From assembly GCA_900555085.1 (NCBI GenBank), contig USJU01000037.1, positions 1-13,005 of the forward strand: 13,005 bases of DNA, given 5' to 3'. Source of the DNA: an uncultured Clostridium sp. (GTDB lineage Bacteria > Bacillota > Clostridia > TANB77 > CAG-508). This document shows, piece by piece, positions 1 through 6,050 of the stretch (the first letter of the stretch is position 1; every line of letters begins with the position of its first letter). Both the position numbers and the translations under genes were made by a program. The notes under the pieces were generated by a model, which was not told where the DNA came from, did not search any database, and saw only the letters and a program-made list of their open reading frames with translations.

Positions 1-103
1 GCGAAATTTGATCTTAATTATTATTTTGTCTTTTATTAAATTTTATTTTGAATGTCAAATATAATTGTTTTTAAATACCACATAAGCGACCAAACGATAT
101 TAC
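1..103. other. Non-coding A/T-rich tail downstream of adhE
   Basis: This stretch follows the adhE stop codon on the minus strand. It is A/T-rich, has no convincing ORF, and shows no strong GC-stem terminator. Positions 14-33 are, in reverse complement, a 20-base exact match to 12788-12807, which is one arm of a terminator-like hairpin at the other end of the window. The partner arm may lie left of position 1, so a terminator could straddle the window edge. Confidence 0.3.
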
Positions 104-2707
104 TTAAAATTTTATTTCGTTTCCATAGTATGCATCTGTTAATATTTGTTTTAGTTCTGGTATTAATGGTAGACGTGGATTTGCTGTTGTACATTGGTCT
201 TCAAAGGCTCTATCTGCTAATGTATCTATATTTTCGAAGAAGTCTTTTTCGTCTACTCCTGCTTCTTGTAATGATTTTGGTATATTTAGGTATTCATTTA
301 ATTCTTGTATTTCTTTTATTAAAGATTGTACTCCCTCTTCTTTTGTATCTGCTTTTAATCCCATTTTTCTAGCTATTGTTGCATATTTTTCGTCTGCTAT
401 AAAGTATTCATATTTAGGGAATGATACAAATTTTGTTGGTTCTTCTGAATTGTATTTTACTACATATGGAAGTAATATTGCATTTAGTCTTCCATGTGGT
501 AAATGATATGCTGCTCCTAATTTGTGTGCTAAAGAGTGATTTATTCCTAAGAACGCATTTGAAAATGCCATACCTGCCATTGTACTTGCATTGTGCATTC
601 TTTCTCTTGCTTCTTTATTTGAACCATTATCATAACATTCTTTTAAATTCTTAATTACTAATTCAGCTGCTTTTTCTGCTAATGCATCTGTGTAGTCTGA
701 AGCCATATTTGATACATATGCTTCTAGTGCATGTGTTAATACATCCATTCCGGTATCTGCTGTAATAGATTTTGGAAGTGATGTAACTAAGTCAGGGTCA
801 ACTATTGCAACATCTGGTGTTAATTCGTAATCTGTTAATGGATATTTTTTGTTTTGAACTTTATCAGATATTACAGCAAAAGATGTAACTTCTGAACCTG
901 TTCCAGATGTTGTTGGTATTGCTACCATTTTACATTTTTCTCCTAATTTAGGAAATTTGTAAGTTTTCTTTCTTATATCTAAAAATTTTAATTTCATTCC
1001 TTCAACATCTGCATCTGGATGTTCATAAAATAACCACATTCCTTTTGCAGCATCTATTGCGGAACCTCCACCTAATGCTATAATAACATCTGGTTTAAAG
1101 CTTTCTATTGCTTGAACACCTCTTTTTATTGTTTCAAAAGATGGGTCTGGTTCAACACTTGAAAATATTTCTGAATGAACATATTGTTGTCTTTTTCTTA
1201 AATGATAAAGTATTCTATCTACATATCCTAATTTTACCATTCCCTCATCTGTAACAATGAAAGCTCTTGTTATATCTGGCATTTTCTCTAAATATTGAAT
1301 TGCACCAGCCTCAAAATATATTCTTTCTGGAACTTTAAACCATTGCATATTAACTCTCCTTTTCGCTACTCTTTTAATATTAATTAAGTTAACACTTGAA
1401 ACATTTGATGTTGTTGAGTTTTTCCCAAAACTTCCACAACCAAGTGTTAAAGATGGCAAATTTGTGTTATAAATATCACCAATTCCACCATGTGATGATG
1501 GAGAGTTTACAATTATTCTTCCAACTTTTACTCTTTCAGAAAATTCTAATATTGTTTCTTCATCTTCTGAATGTATTACGGCAGAATGTCCTAATCCACC
1601 ATTTTCTAGTAATTTTTCTGCCTTTTCTATTCCTTCTTCTTTATTTTCAACTATATAATAAGCAAGTACAGGACTTAATTTTTCTTTTGAAAATGGATAA
1701 TCTCGTCCTATTCCTTCCTCATATACTACTAAAACTTTTGTAGTTTCTGGTACTTCAAATCCTGCTTGTTTTGCTATATTATATGCACTTTGACCAGGTA
1801 TTTTAGAGTTTAGTTTTCCGTCTTGGAACATTGCATTTTGTAATTTTTCTTTTTCTTCTTTGCTTACAAAATAGCAACCTGCTTTTCTCATTAAGCTTTC
1901 AAATTCTTCATATATTTCTTTATCTACTATAACTGCTTGTTCAGAAGCACAAATCATTCCATTATCAAATGATTTTGACATTACTAAATCGTTTACAGAA
2001 GTTTTTAATTTTGCTGTTTTATCTATATAACAAGGAACATTTCCTGGTCCAACACCTAGTGCTGGTTTTCCACATGAATATGCGGCTTTTACCATTCCAG
2101 TTCCTCCTGTTGCTAAAATTAAATCTACTGCTGGATTGCTCATTAATAAATTTGTTGCTGTAACAGATGGCTCTTCTATCCATAAAATACAATTTTCTGG
2201 AGCACCTGCTTTTATAGCTGCCTCACGTACAATTTTTGCCGCTTCTACACTACATTTTTGTGCAGATGGATGAAATCCAAATATTATTACATTTCTTGTT
2301 TTAGCTGCAATCATAGATTTAAAAATTACTGTTGAAGTTGGGTTTGTAACAGGTGTTACACCAGCTATAATTCCAATAGGTTCAGCAATTTTTATATAAT
2401 CGTCTTCATCATTTTCTTCAATAACTCCAACAGTTTTATCATATTTTATACTATGATATATATAATCTGTTGCAAATAAATTTTTTGTTATTTTATCTTC
2501 ATATACACCACGGCCAGTTTCTCCAACTGCCATTTTTGCAAGTTTCATATGATTTTCAAGACCTGCCATAGACATTGCTTTTACAATGTTATTTACTTGT
2601 TCTTGATTCAATTTCATATACTCTTTTGAGGCTATTTTAGCCTTCTCTATTAATTCATTTATGCTATTTTTTATCTTAAGTTCTTCGTTTTCATCTATAT
2701 CAGACAT
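104..2707 (-). CDS. adhE: Bifunctional acetaldehyde-CoA/alcohol dehydrogenase AdhE
   Basis: Cytoplasmic fermentative enzyme that reduces acetyl-CoA to acetaldehyde and then to ethanol, using NADH at both steps. The 867 residues match the usual family length. The N-terminal half (about 1-440) is a CoA-acylating aldehyde dehydrogenase with GVTPVTNPTST near 116-126, GPGNVP near 220-225 and the catalytic Cys at about 253 in NGMICASEQ. The C-terminal half (about 450-867) is an iron-dependent alcohol dehydrogenase with GGGSAIDAAKGMW near 546-558. Its likely metal ligands are Asp655, His659, His724 and His738, in TGMDVLTHALEAY and GINHSLAHKLGAAYHLPHG. The start is ATG at 2707, preceded by AAGGAGG at ideal spacing. 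It has its own promoter at 2740-2767, so it is probably transcribed alone. AdhE enzymes form helical spirosomes; that is family knowledge, not visible here. Confidence 0.97.
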   Translation of the reverse strand: MSDIDENEELKIKNSINELIEKAKIASKEYMKLNQEQVNNIVKAMSMAGLENHMKLAKMAVGETGRGVYEDKITKNLFATDYIYHSIKYDKTVGVIEENDEDDYIKIAEPIGIIAGVTPVTNPTSTVIFKSMIAAKTRNVIIFGFHPSAQKCSVEAAKIVREAAIKAGAPENCILWIEEPSVTATNLLMSNPAVDLILATGGTGMVKAAYSCGKPALGVGPGNVPCYIDKTAKLKTSVNDLVMSKSFDNGMICASEQAVIVDKEIYEEFESLMRKAGCYFVSKEEKEKLQNAMFQDGKLNSKIPGQSAYNIAKQAGFEVPETTKVLVVYEEGIGRDYPFSKEKLSPVLAYYIVENKEEGIEKAEKLLENGGLGHSAVIHSEDEETILEFSERVKVGRIIVNSPSSHGGIGDIYNTNLPSLTLGCGSFGKNSTTSNVSSVNLINIKRVAKRRVNMQWFKVPERIYFEAGAIQYLEKMPDITRAFIVTDEGMVKLGYVDRILYHLRKRQQYVHSEIFSSVEPDPSFETIKRGVQAIESFKPDVIIALGGGSAIDAAKGMWLFYEHPDADVEGMKLKFLDIRKKTYKFPKLGEKCKMVAIPTTSGTGSEVTSFAVISDKVQNKKYPLTDYELTPDVAIVDPDLVTSLPKSITADTGMDVLTHALEAYVSNMASDYTDALAEKAAELVIKNLKECYDNGSNKEARERMHNASTMAGMAFSNAFLGINHSLAHKLGAAYHLPHGRLNAILLPYVVKYNSEEPTKFVSFPKYEYFIADEKYATIARKMGLKADTKEEGVQSLIKEIQELNEYLNIPKSLQEAGVDEKDFFENIDTLADRAFEDQCTTANPRLPLIPELKQILTDAYYGNEIKF

Positions 2708-2739
2708 AACTTCCTCCTTAGTGTTTATTATATGTAATT

Positions 2740-2767
2740 ATTATATATTATACCAAATTTTTGTCAA
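2740..2767 (-). promoter_or_regulatory. Sigma-A type promoter of adhE
   Basis: On the minus strand TTGACA (2762-2767) and TATAAT (2740-2745) are separated by 16 bases, both perfect consensus hexamers. The expected transcript start is near 2733, giving a leader of about 26 bases with AAGGAGG before the adhE ATG. A second TATAAT at 2747-2752 lies too close to the -35 to be used with it. An 18-bp palindrome (2757-2774) overlaps the -35. Confidence 0.8.
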
Positions 2768-2774
2768 CAAAAAT
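2757..2774. promoter_or_regulatory. Palindrome over the adhE -35, possible operator
   Basis: ATTTTTGT-CA-ACAAAAAT is an inverted repeat with 8-base arms and a 2-base centre, covering the -35 hexamer of the adhE promoter. Its position would suit a repressor. The redox repressor Rex controls adhE in many Firmicutes, but these arms do not match the usual TTGTTAA/TTAACAA Rex site well. Because the sequence is low-complexity A/T, chance is a real alternative. It also lies just after the stop of the upstream gene. Confidence 0.3.
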
Positions 2775-2781
2775 AAGATTT

Positions 2782-3834
2782 TTATCTGTTTTTTTCTTCA
2801 TCATCTGGTATTTCTACTATATTTCCAGTTTTCTCTATTGTTATTGGTGTATTTATTAAATCTTTTTCTTTTACTTCTTGTACAAATTTCTTTCTTCCCT
2901 CTATTTTTAGTAAATTCTCTTTTGCTTCTTTTTCTATTATATCATTATATATTAATGTTTTTGAAATTGTTCTTGCTTCCTCATATGTATACAAGCCTTC
3001 CTTATATAATTTTATTAAAATTTCTTTTTTTCTTCTTTCTACAGATTTACACCCTTTTATACTTTCAAAAGATTTTCTAATTAATAATTTTTTTCCTTTT
3101 TCATCAAAAACAGTATTTTTTATAACATATAAATTCCCTTTTTCATCCTTCTTCTCATATTCTTTAGGTAATTCTCCTCTTTTTATCTTTTCTTGTAGCT
3201 TTTCTTCTTGTTCTAATGCCTTTTCTACAACTTTTACCTTTGAAGTATCAAGTTGCAAACATCCTAATAATTCTCTCATATGTAATAAGGTTTCGTTATT
3301 AATATAATTCAATATTATCTTATTAGTTATTATATTAATTTTGTGATTCTCGACTTCTGATTCCATTCCTTCTACATCTGATTGTTTTCTTTTATTCTTT
3401 TTTCCTTTTTTTATTAATAAATTTTTATCTTTTATTGACTCTAAAGTGTTTGCTAATTCAGTATCCGATAAATGTTTGTAAAATCTTTTAATTGTACTTA
3501 ATCTCTTTTCGTCATCATTAATACTTGATATTGTTGTGTATAAAATATTTCTGTCTGCATTGTCTAAATATTCTATCTTTTTATCTAACAACCTTAAAAT
3601 ATCATCATCTTTTAAAGTTGGTAATATAGACTTTATAATTTCCTTATCATCAATTTTATGAATTGCTTTTTGCAAAGCTTGTGCTCTTTTATTTTTATCT
3701 TTAATGCTTAATATTATATTTTCCAAATTTTCATCTTTTTCAAAATCTTCAACACTTTCAACCTTTTCTACGTCTTTTGAATTTAGTATTTTTCTAATTT
3801 CTCTTTTTCTTTTCCACTTTTCTATAATTCCCAA
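2782..3834 (-). CDS. Unrecognised charged protein with internal helical repeats
   Basis: I do not recognise this 350-residue protein. It has no signal peptide or membrane segment and is very rich in Lys, Glu and Asp, so probably cytoplasmic. Residues about 40-142 contain a degenerate repeat: ILSIKDKNKR...IDDKE (about 41-66) resembles ISSINDDEKR...LSDTE (about 102-126). Both lead into a second short helix ending in a K-D-[DK] turn (LPTLKDDDIL near 71, LESIKDKNLL near 131). This suggests a HEAT- or TPR-like helical repeat. A basic linker (KKGKKNKRK near 142) leads to a second predicted helical region (about 165-320). The open frame runs upstream to 3993, but that extension reads through the promoter and a palindromic repeat. 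TTG at 3834, six bases after GAGGTG, is the better start. It is probably monocistronic, with adhE 74 bases downstream under its own promoter. Confidence 0.75.
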   Translation of the reverse strand: MGIIEKWKRKREIRKILNSKDVEKVESVEDFEKDENLENIILSIKDKNKRAQALQKAIHKIDDKEIIKSILPTLKDDDILRLLDKKIEYLDNADRNILYTTISSINDDEKRLSTIKRFYKHLSDTELANTLESIKDKNLLIKKGKKNKRKQSDVEGMESEVENHKINIITNKIILNYINNETLLHMRELLGCLQLDTSKVKVVEKALEQEEKLQEKIKRGELPKEYEKKDEKGNLYVIKNTVFDEKGKKLLIRKSFESIKGCKSVERRKKEILIKLYKEGLYTYEEARTISKTLIYNDIIEKEAKENLLKIEGRKKFVQEVKEKDLINTPITIEKTGNIVEIPDDEEKNR

Positions 3835-3859
3835 TGTCTTCACCTCTTTAAACAAAATT

Positions 3860-3888
3860 ATTATACAATATAAAAAGTAATAATGCAA
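3860..3888 (-). promoter_or_regulatory. Promoter of the repeat-protein gene
   Basis: On the minus strand TTGCAT (3883-3888) and TATAAT (3860-3865) are separated by 17 bases. The predicted transcript start is near 3853, about 20 bases before the TTG start at 3834. This supports the short gene model, since the longer frame would begin upstream of the promoter. Confidence 0.7.
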
Positions 3889-3904
3889 TATAAAAAAACA
3901 TACA

Positions 3905-3929
3905 GGTAGACAGAGGCGTCTGCCCCTAC
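3905..3929. repeat. REP-like small palindromic repeat, copy 1
   Basis: A C/G-rich patch in A/T-rich DNA. GGTAGAC, a 6-base loop AGAGGC and GTCTGCC form a hairpin with one mismatch, followed by CCTAC. The same layout (stem ending GGAC or AGAC, 6-base loop, GTC..., CCCCTAC flank) recurs at 12733-12760 in the same orientation. Both copies lie upstream of a minus-strand gene. Such short palindromes are typical of dispersed REP/MITE-like families. Confidence 0.6.
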
Positions 3930-3986
3930 GACATTCAACATTAGTAATACAATAAATAAAATGACAAATAAATTTGTATAGAAAAT

Positions 3987-4028
3987 GAACCAAAATTATT
4001 AAACTTTTTGGTCTAATAATTTTGGTTC
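3987..4028 (-). terminator. 15-bp perfect inverted repeat after the M23 gene
   Basis: Arms 3987-4001 and 4014-4028 (GAACCAAAATTATTA and its exact complement) enclose a 12-base loop, 17 bases after the stop of the M23 gene. On the minus strand the stem is followed only by ATTTTC, a weak U-tract. It is probably a terminator or a 3'-end stabilising hairpin for the M23 transcript. Confidence 0.55.
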
Positions 4029-4045
4029 ACTTCATAGCCATCGTT

Positions 4046-5044
4046 TTATTTATTATATATATATTTTTGTGGATTTACAGGATTATCATTTATACGTATT
4101 TCAAAATGTAAATGTGATCCTGTTGAGTTACCTGTTGAACCTACAGCTGCAATAATATCTCCTGCTTTCACTTCTTGACCAACTTTTGCATATAATTTAC
4201 TACAGTGTGCATACCAAGTTTCTACACCATTTTTGTGTTCTACTTTAATTAAATTTCCATATGAACCCTTATAAGAAGCAAATGTAACTTTACCATTACT
4301 ACATACTTTTATATCTGTTCCTGAAGGTGCTGCTATATCTAAACCTGTATGTGCTCCACTTCTTACTCTACTAACTTCTGCATATCTTGAGGTTATACTT
4401 CCTGAAACAGGTTTTTTTATTATTGCAACTTCGTTTACAACTGCTATTGCATTATTTTTTTCTTCCTGTTTTTCTTGCTCTTTTATTTGAACATCAGCTA
4501 TTTGTGCAACGGTTTCTACAGCATTATCTGTTTCTACTGTTTCTAAAGCTTCTTCTGAATATATTTGTTTAACATTTATATCTATTTTTTTATCTTCAGC
4601 ATTGTACTGCTCATTTATAGATTTAACAGTATTTTCTGCATCTTCTTCGGTTTTTACATATGTTTTTATATCATTATTTACTGTAATTCCATAAGCTGTA
4701 TATGTTGTAGTTGTATTTTCTTTTACAGTTTCTAGTACTTCATCTTCATTACTATCTATTGTATTTTCAACTAATTTTAATTCATATGAAGGATTTGAAT
4801 CTAATGTAACAAAAGCTACTTGGTCATTCTTTTCACTTTCAACATATTCATTAACTAAACTATTAAATTCTTTTTTATTTTTTACATATCCAATTTGGAC
4901 ACCATCAATTTCAACTTTATATAAAGGTTTGTACTTAATTAAGATTATACCTATAATAAGAATTAAAGCTACTGCTATTATTTTAGTTGTTTTTAAAATT
5001 TCTTTCGTGCAGTGTTTTATTCTCGTTTTTAAAATATAATTCAC
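4046..5044 (-). CDS. Membrane-anchored M23 (LytM-type) peptidoglycan endopeptidase
   Basis: Zinc metallopeptidase that should cut peptide cross-links of peptidoglycan outside the membrane. Numbering from GTG 5044: a basic N-terminus, one membrane segment at about 21-37, then an extracytoplasmic region with two similar modules (VEIDGVQIGYVKNKKEF near 44-60, YGITVNNDIKTYVKTEEDAE near 118-137). A Gln/Glu/Lys-rich linker precedes the C-terminal M23 domain (about 212-332). Zinc and catalytic residues are present: His232/Asp236 in HTGLD, His280 in WYAHCSKL, His311 and His313 in SHLHFE. The start is uncertain. The frame is open to TTG 5077, but a strong promoter puts the transcript start at about that base. 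GTG 5044 sits only one base after AAGGAG, while ATT at 5035 has ideal spacing. The domain pattern fits clostridial wall hydrolases; a SpoIIQ-like sporulation role is possible but unproven. Confidence 0.88.
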   Translation of the reverse strand: MNYILKTRIKHCTKEILKTTKIIAVALILIIGIILIKYKPLYKVEIDGVQIGYVKNKKEFNSLVNEYVESEKNDQVAFVTLDSNPSYELKLVENTIDSNEDEVLETVKENTTTTYTAYGITVNNDIKTYVKTEEDAENTVKSINEQYNAEDKKIDINVKQIYSEEALETVETDNAVETVAQIADVQIKEQEKQEEKNNAIAVVNEVAIIKKPVSGSITSRYAEVSRVRSGAHTGLDIAAPSGTDIKVCSNGKVTFASYKGSYGNLIKVEHKNGVETWYAHCSKLYAKVGQEVKAGDIIAAVGSTGNSTGSHLHFEIRINDNPVNPQKYIYNK

Positions 5045-5082
5045 TCTCCTTTTTACTGTATTTTTATGCACAGCCAAAATCT

Positions 5083-5111
5083 ATTATACTACATATTATC
5101 TACTTTTTCAA
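5083..5111 (-). promoter_or_regulatory. Promoter of the M23 peptidase gene
   Basis: On the minus strand TTGAAA (5106-5111), 17 bases, then TATAAT (5083-5088). The predicted transcript start is near 5076, on top of the most upstream possible start codon (TTG 5077). It therefore argues for a start further in, after AAAAAGGAG at about 5048-5056. Confidence 0.7.
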
Positions 5112-5126
5112 ATTATGTATACCAAA

Positions 5127-5158
5127 AAACTTGCAAATTAACAAAAATTTGCAAGTTT
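5127..5158 (-). terminator. Terminator after the TSCPD gene
   Basis: A 13-bp perfect stem (AAACTTGCAAATT at 5127-5139 with its complement at 5146-5158) and a 6-base loop, followed on the minus strand by a T-rich run. It lies between the TSCPD stop at 5205 and the M23 promoter, so it should separate the two transcripts. On the plus strand it is also followed by T residues, so it may work in both directions. Confidence 0.8.
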
Positions 5159-5204
5159 TAATCTTAATTATTCCACAATATGGTTATGCTACCTCTTTTT
5201 TCCT

Positions 5205-5462
5205 TTATTTTTCTCTTTTTTTCTTGTATTCTTCTAATGCAATAGCTAATTGATCTGGACAAGATGTTCCTTTATAGCCACATTGTATACCTTTTAGTTT
5301 TTTTATTACTTCATCAATTGTTAAACCTTCAATTAATTTTGCAACACCAACAGTATTGCCTGGACATCCACGTACGATTTTTACACTTTTTACAATATCC
5401 CCTTCAATTTCAAATACCATTTTCTGTGAACATACGCCTTGTGGTTCATATATATATTCCAT
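5205..5462 (-). CDS. Small TSCPD-domain protein (TIGR03905-like)
   Basis: An 85-residue cytoplasmic protein made almost entirely of a TSCPD domain, the cysteine-bearing module also found at the end of class II ribonucleotide reductases. Stand-alone versions are common in Clostridia and have no established function. Landmarks are Cys11 (PQGVCSQ), Cys33 (VRGCPGNT), Cys61 (QCGYKG) and Cys68 in the signature GTSCPDQLA. The four cysteines suggest metal or redox chemistry, which is inference. The start is ATG at 5462 behind AAAGGAGG, with good spacing. Upstream lies a palindromic repeat element and then the spoVG terminator. No separate clear promoter was found, so it may rely on read-through from spoVG or on a promoter inside the repeat. 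A strong terminator follows. Confidence 0.88.
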   Translation of the reverse strand: MEYIYEPQGVCSQKMVFEIEGDIVKSVKIVRGCPGNTVGVAKLIEGLTIDEVIKKLKGIQCGYKGTSCPDQLAIALEEYKKKREK

Positions 5463-5483
5463 TTTCTTTTCCTCCTTTTAATA

Positions 5484-5538
5484 GACCTGTCCCTAATATC
5501 GACAAATTGTCGCTTGGGGGACTGTCCCCAATGCGGAC
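5484..5538. repeat. Palindromic MITE/REP-like element between spoVG and the TSCPD gene
   Basis: A cluster of nested palindromes: CGACAA-A-TTGTCG at 5500-5512 and GGGGAC-T-GTCCCC at 5517-5529, flanked by GACCTGTCCC on the left and GCGGACAA on the right. It is far more C/G-rich than its surroundings. GGGGACAGTCCCC-type sequences recur as dispersed elements in many Clostridia and often resemble ends mobilised by IS200/RAYT-type transposases. No transposase is encoded here. It fills nearly the whole gap between the spoVG terminator and the TSCPD ribosome site. Confidence 0.65.
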
Positions 5539-5540
5539 AA

Positions 5541-5564
5541 AAAAATGACCCTAAGGTCATTTTT
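5541..5564 (-). terminator. spoVG terminator
   Basis: A 10-bp stem (AAAAATGACC at 5541-5550, GGTCATTTTT at 5555-5564) with loop CTAA, 12 bases after the spoVG stop. On the minus strand the stem leads into a run of seven T residues. The plus-strand side is also T-rich, so it is potentially bidirectional. Confidence 0.88.
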
Positions 5565-5576
5565 GTTTTTTATTTA

Positions 5577-5843
5577 TTATTCTGCTGATTCTTCTTCTGG
5601 AGCATTGTAAGCTTCTAATATAGCAGCTTGAATTTTCTCTCTAGTTTCAGCATTGATTGGATGAGCTATATCTTTGAATTCTCCGTTTGGAGTTTTTTTG
5701 CTTGGCATAGCAATAAATAACCCATCTTTTTCGATAACTTTGATATCGTGTACTACGAATTCGTTATCGAATGTTACAGAAGCAACAGCTTTCATTCTGT
5801 TTTCTGAATTAACTTTTCTTAAACGTACATCTGTTATTTGCAT
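5577..5843 (-). CDS. spoVG: SpoVG, septation/sporulation regulator
   Basis: Small conserved regulator (88 residues here, close to the usual 84-100) that affects septation, sporulation and, in other Firmicutes, virulence and metabolism. Some homologues bind nucleic acid. The N-terminus MQITDVRLRKVN and the core VTFDNEFVVHDIKVI, FIAMPSKKTPNGEFKDIAHPIN are highly characteristic. It ends in a short acidic tail (APEEESAE). The start chosen is ATG at 5843: GGAAGGCGG lies about 8 bases upstream, whereas the longer option (GTG 5852, adding three residues) would overlap that ribosome site. It is probably monocistronic, with a sigma-H promoter upstream and a strong terminator downstream. It is divergent from murC; in some clostridia, as I recall, the two genes are also near neighbours. 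Confidence 0.97.
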   Translation of the reverse strand: MQITDVRLRKVNSENRMKAVASVTFDNEFVVHDIKVIEKDGLFIAMPSKKTPNGEFKDIAHPINAETREKIQAAILEAYNAPEEESAE

Positions 5844-5873
5844 TATGTGCACCGCCTTCCAATGTTTTTATTT

Positions 5874-5895
5874 TGTACATTTTTTCTTATGTACA
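5874..5895. promoter_or_regulatory. TGTACAT/ATGTACA inverted repeat at the spoVG transcript start
   Basis: TGTACAT (5874-5880) and ATGTACA (5889-5895) are 7-bp arms separated by 8 bases, at and just after the predicted spoVG transcript start (about 5895). It could be an operator or a small 5' hairpin protecting the mRNA. I do not recognise a specific regulator. Confidence 0.35.
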
Positions 5896-5901
5896 TTAAT
5901 A

Positions 5902-5930
5902 TTATTCGTCAAAAAAATATTTTTTCCTTC
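5902..5930 (-). promoter_or_regulatory. Sigma-H promoter of spoVG
   Basis: On the minus strand GAAGGAAAA (5922-5930), 11 bases, then GACGAATAA (5902-5910). Both parts match the sigma-H consensus RnAGGAWWW / RnnGAATWW at every defined position, with the accepted spacing. spoVG is the classic sigma-H target in Bacillus subtilis, so sequence and gene identity agree. The predicted transcript start near 5895 leaves a leader of about 50 bases. Confidence 0.85.
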
Positions 5931-5986
5931 TTATTTTTCAAAAAAAATTAACAAATTTTATCTATGTTCATATTATAAATAAAGTA

Positions 5987-6015
5987 TTGTATTTTTTGCA
6001 TTATAAGTGTATAAT
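5987..6015 (+). promoter_or_regulatory. Promoter of murC
   Basis: TTGTAT (5987-5992), 17 bases, then TATAAT (6010-6015). The transcript would start near 6022, about 29 bases before the murC ATG, with GGAGGT in between. It is divergent from the spoVG promoter, about 60 bases away. Confidence 0.75.
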
Positions 6016-6050
6016 CATTACGTTAATGTAGAATAATTGGAGGTAATTTT

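Noticed and set aside
421..2163. Several Leu/Phe-rich plus-strand open frames opposite adhE
   Set aside because: Shadows of adhE: low-complexity hydrophobic translations without ribosome sites.
2757..2774. A confident Rex operator at adhE
   Set aside because: The arms lack the TTGTTAA/TTAACAA core, so it is reported only as a possible operator.
3835..3993. N-terminal extension of the helical-repeat protein to an upstream start at 3993
   Set aside because: The extension would be translated through the promoter (3860-3888) and the REP-like palindrome (3905-3929), has unrelated Cys/Phe/Tyr-rich composition, and has no ribosome site. TTG 3834 has GAGGTG at 6 bases.
5844..5852. GTG start of spoVG at 5852
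   Set aside because: It overlaps the ribosome site GGAAGGCGG; ATG 5843 has correct spacing and gives the family-typical MQITDVRLR N-terminus.
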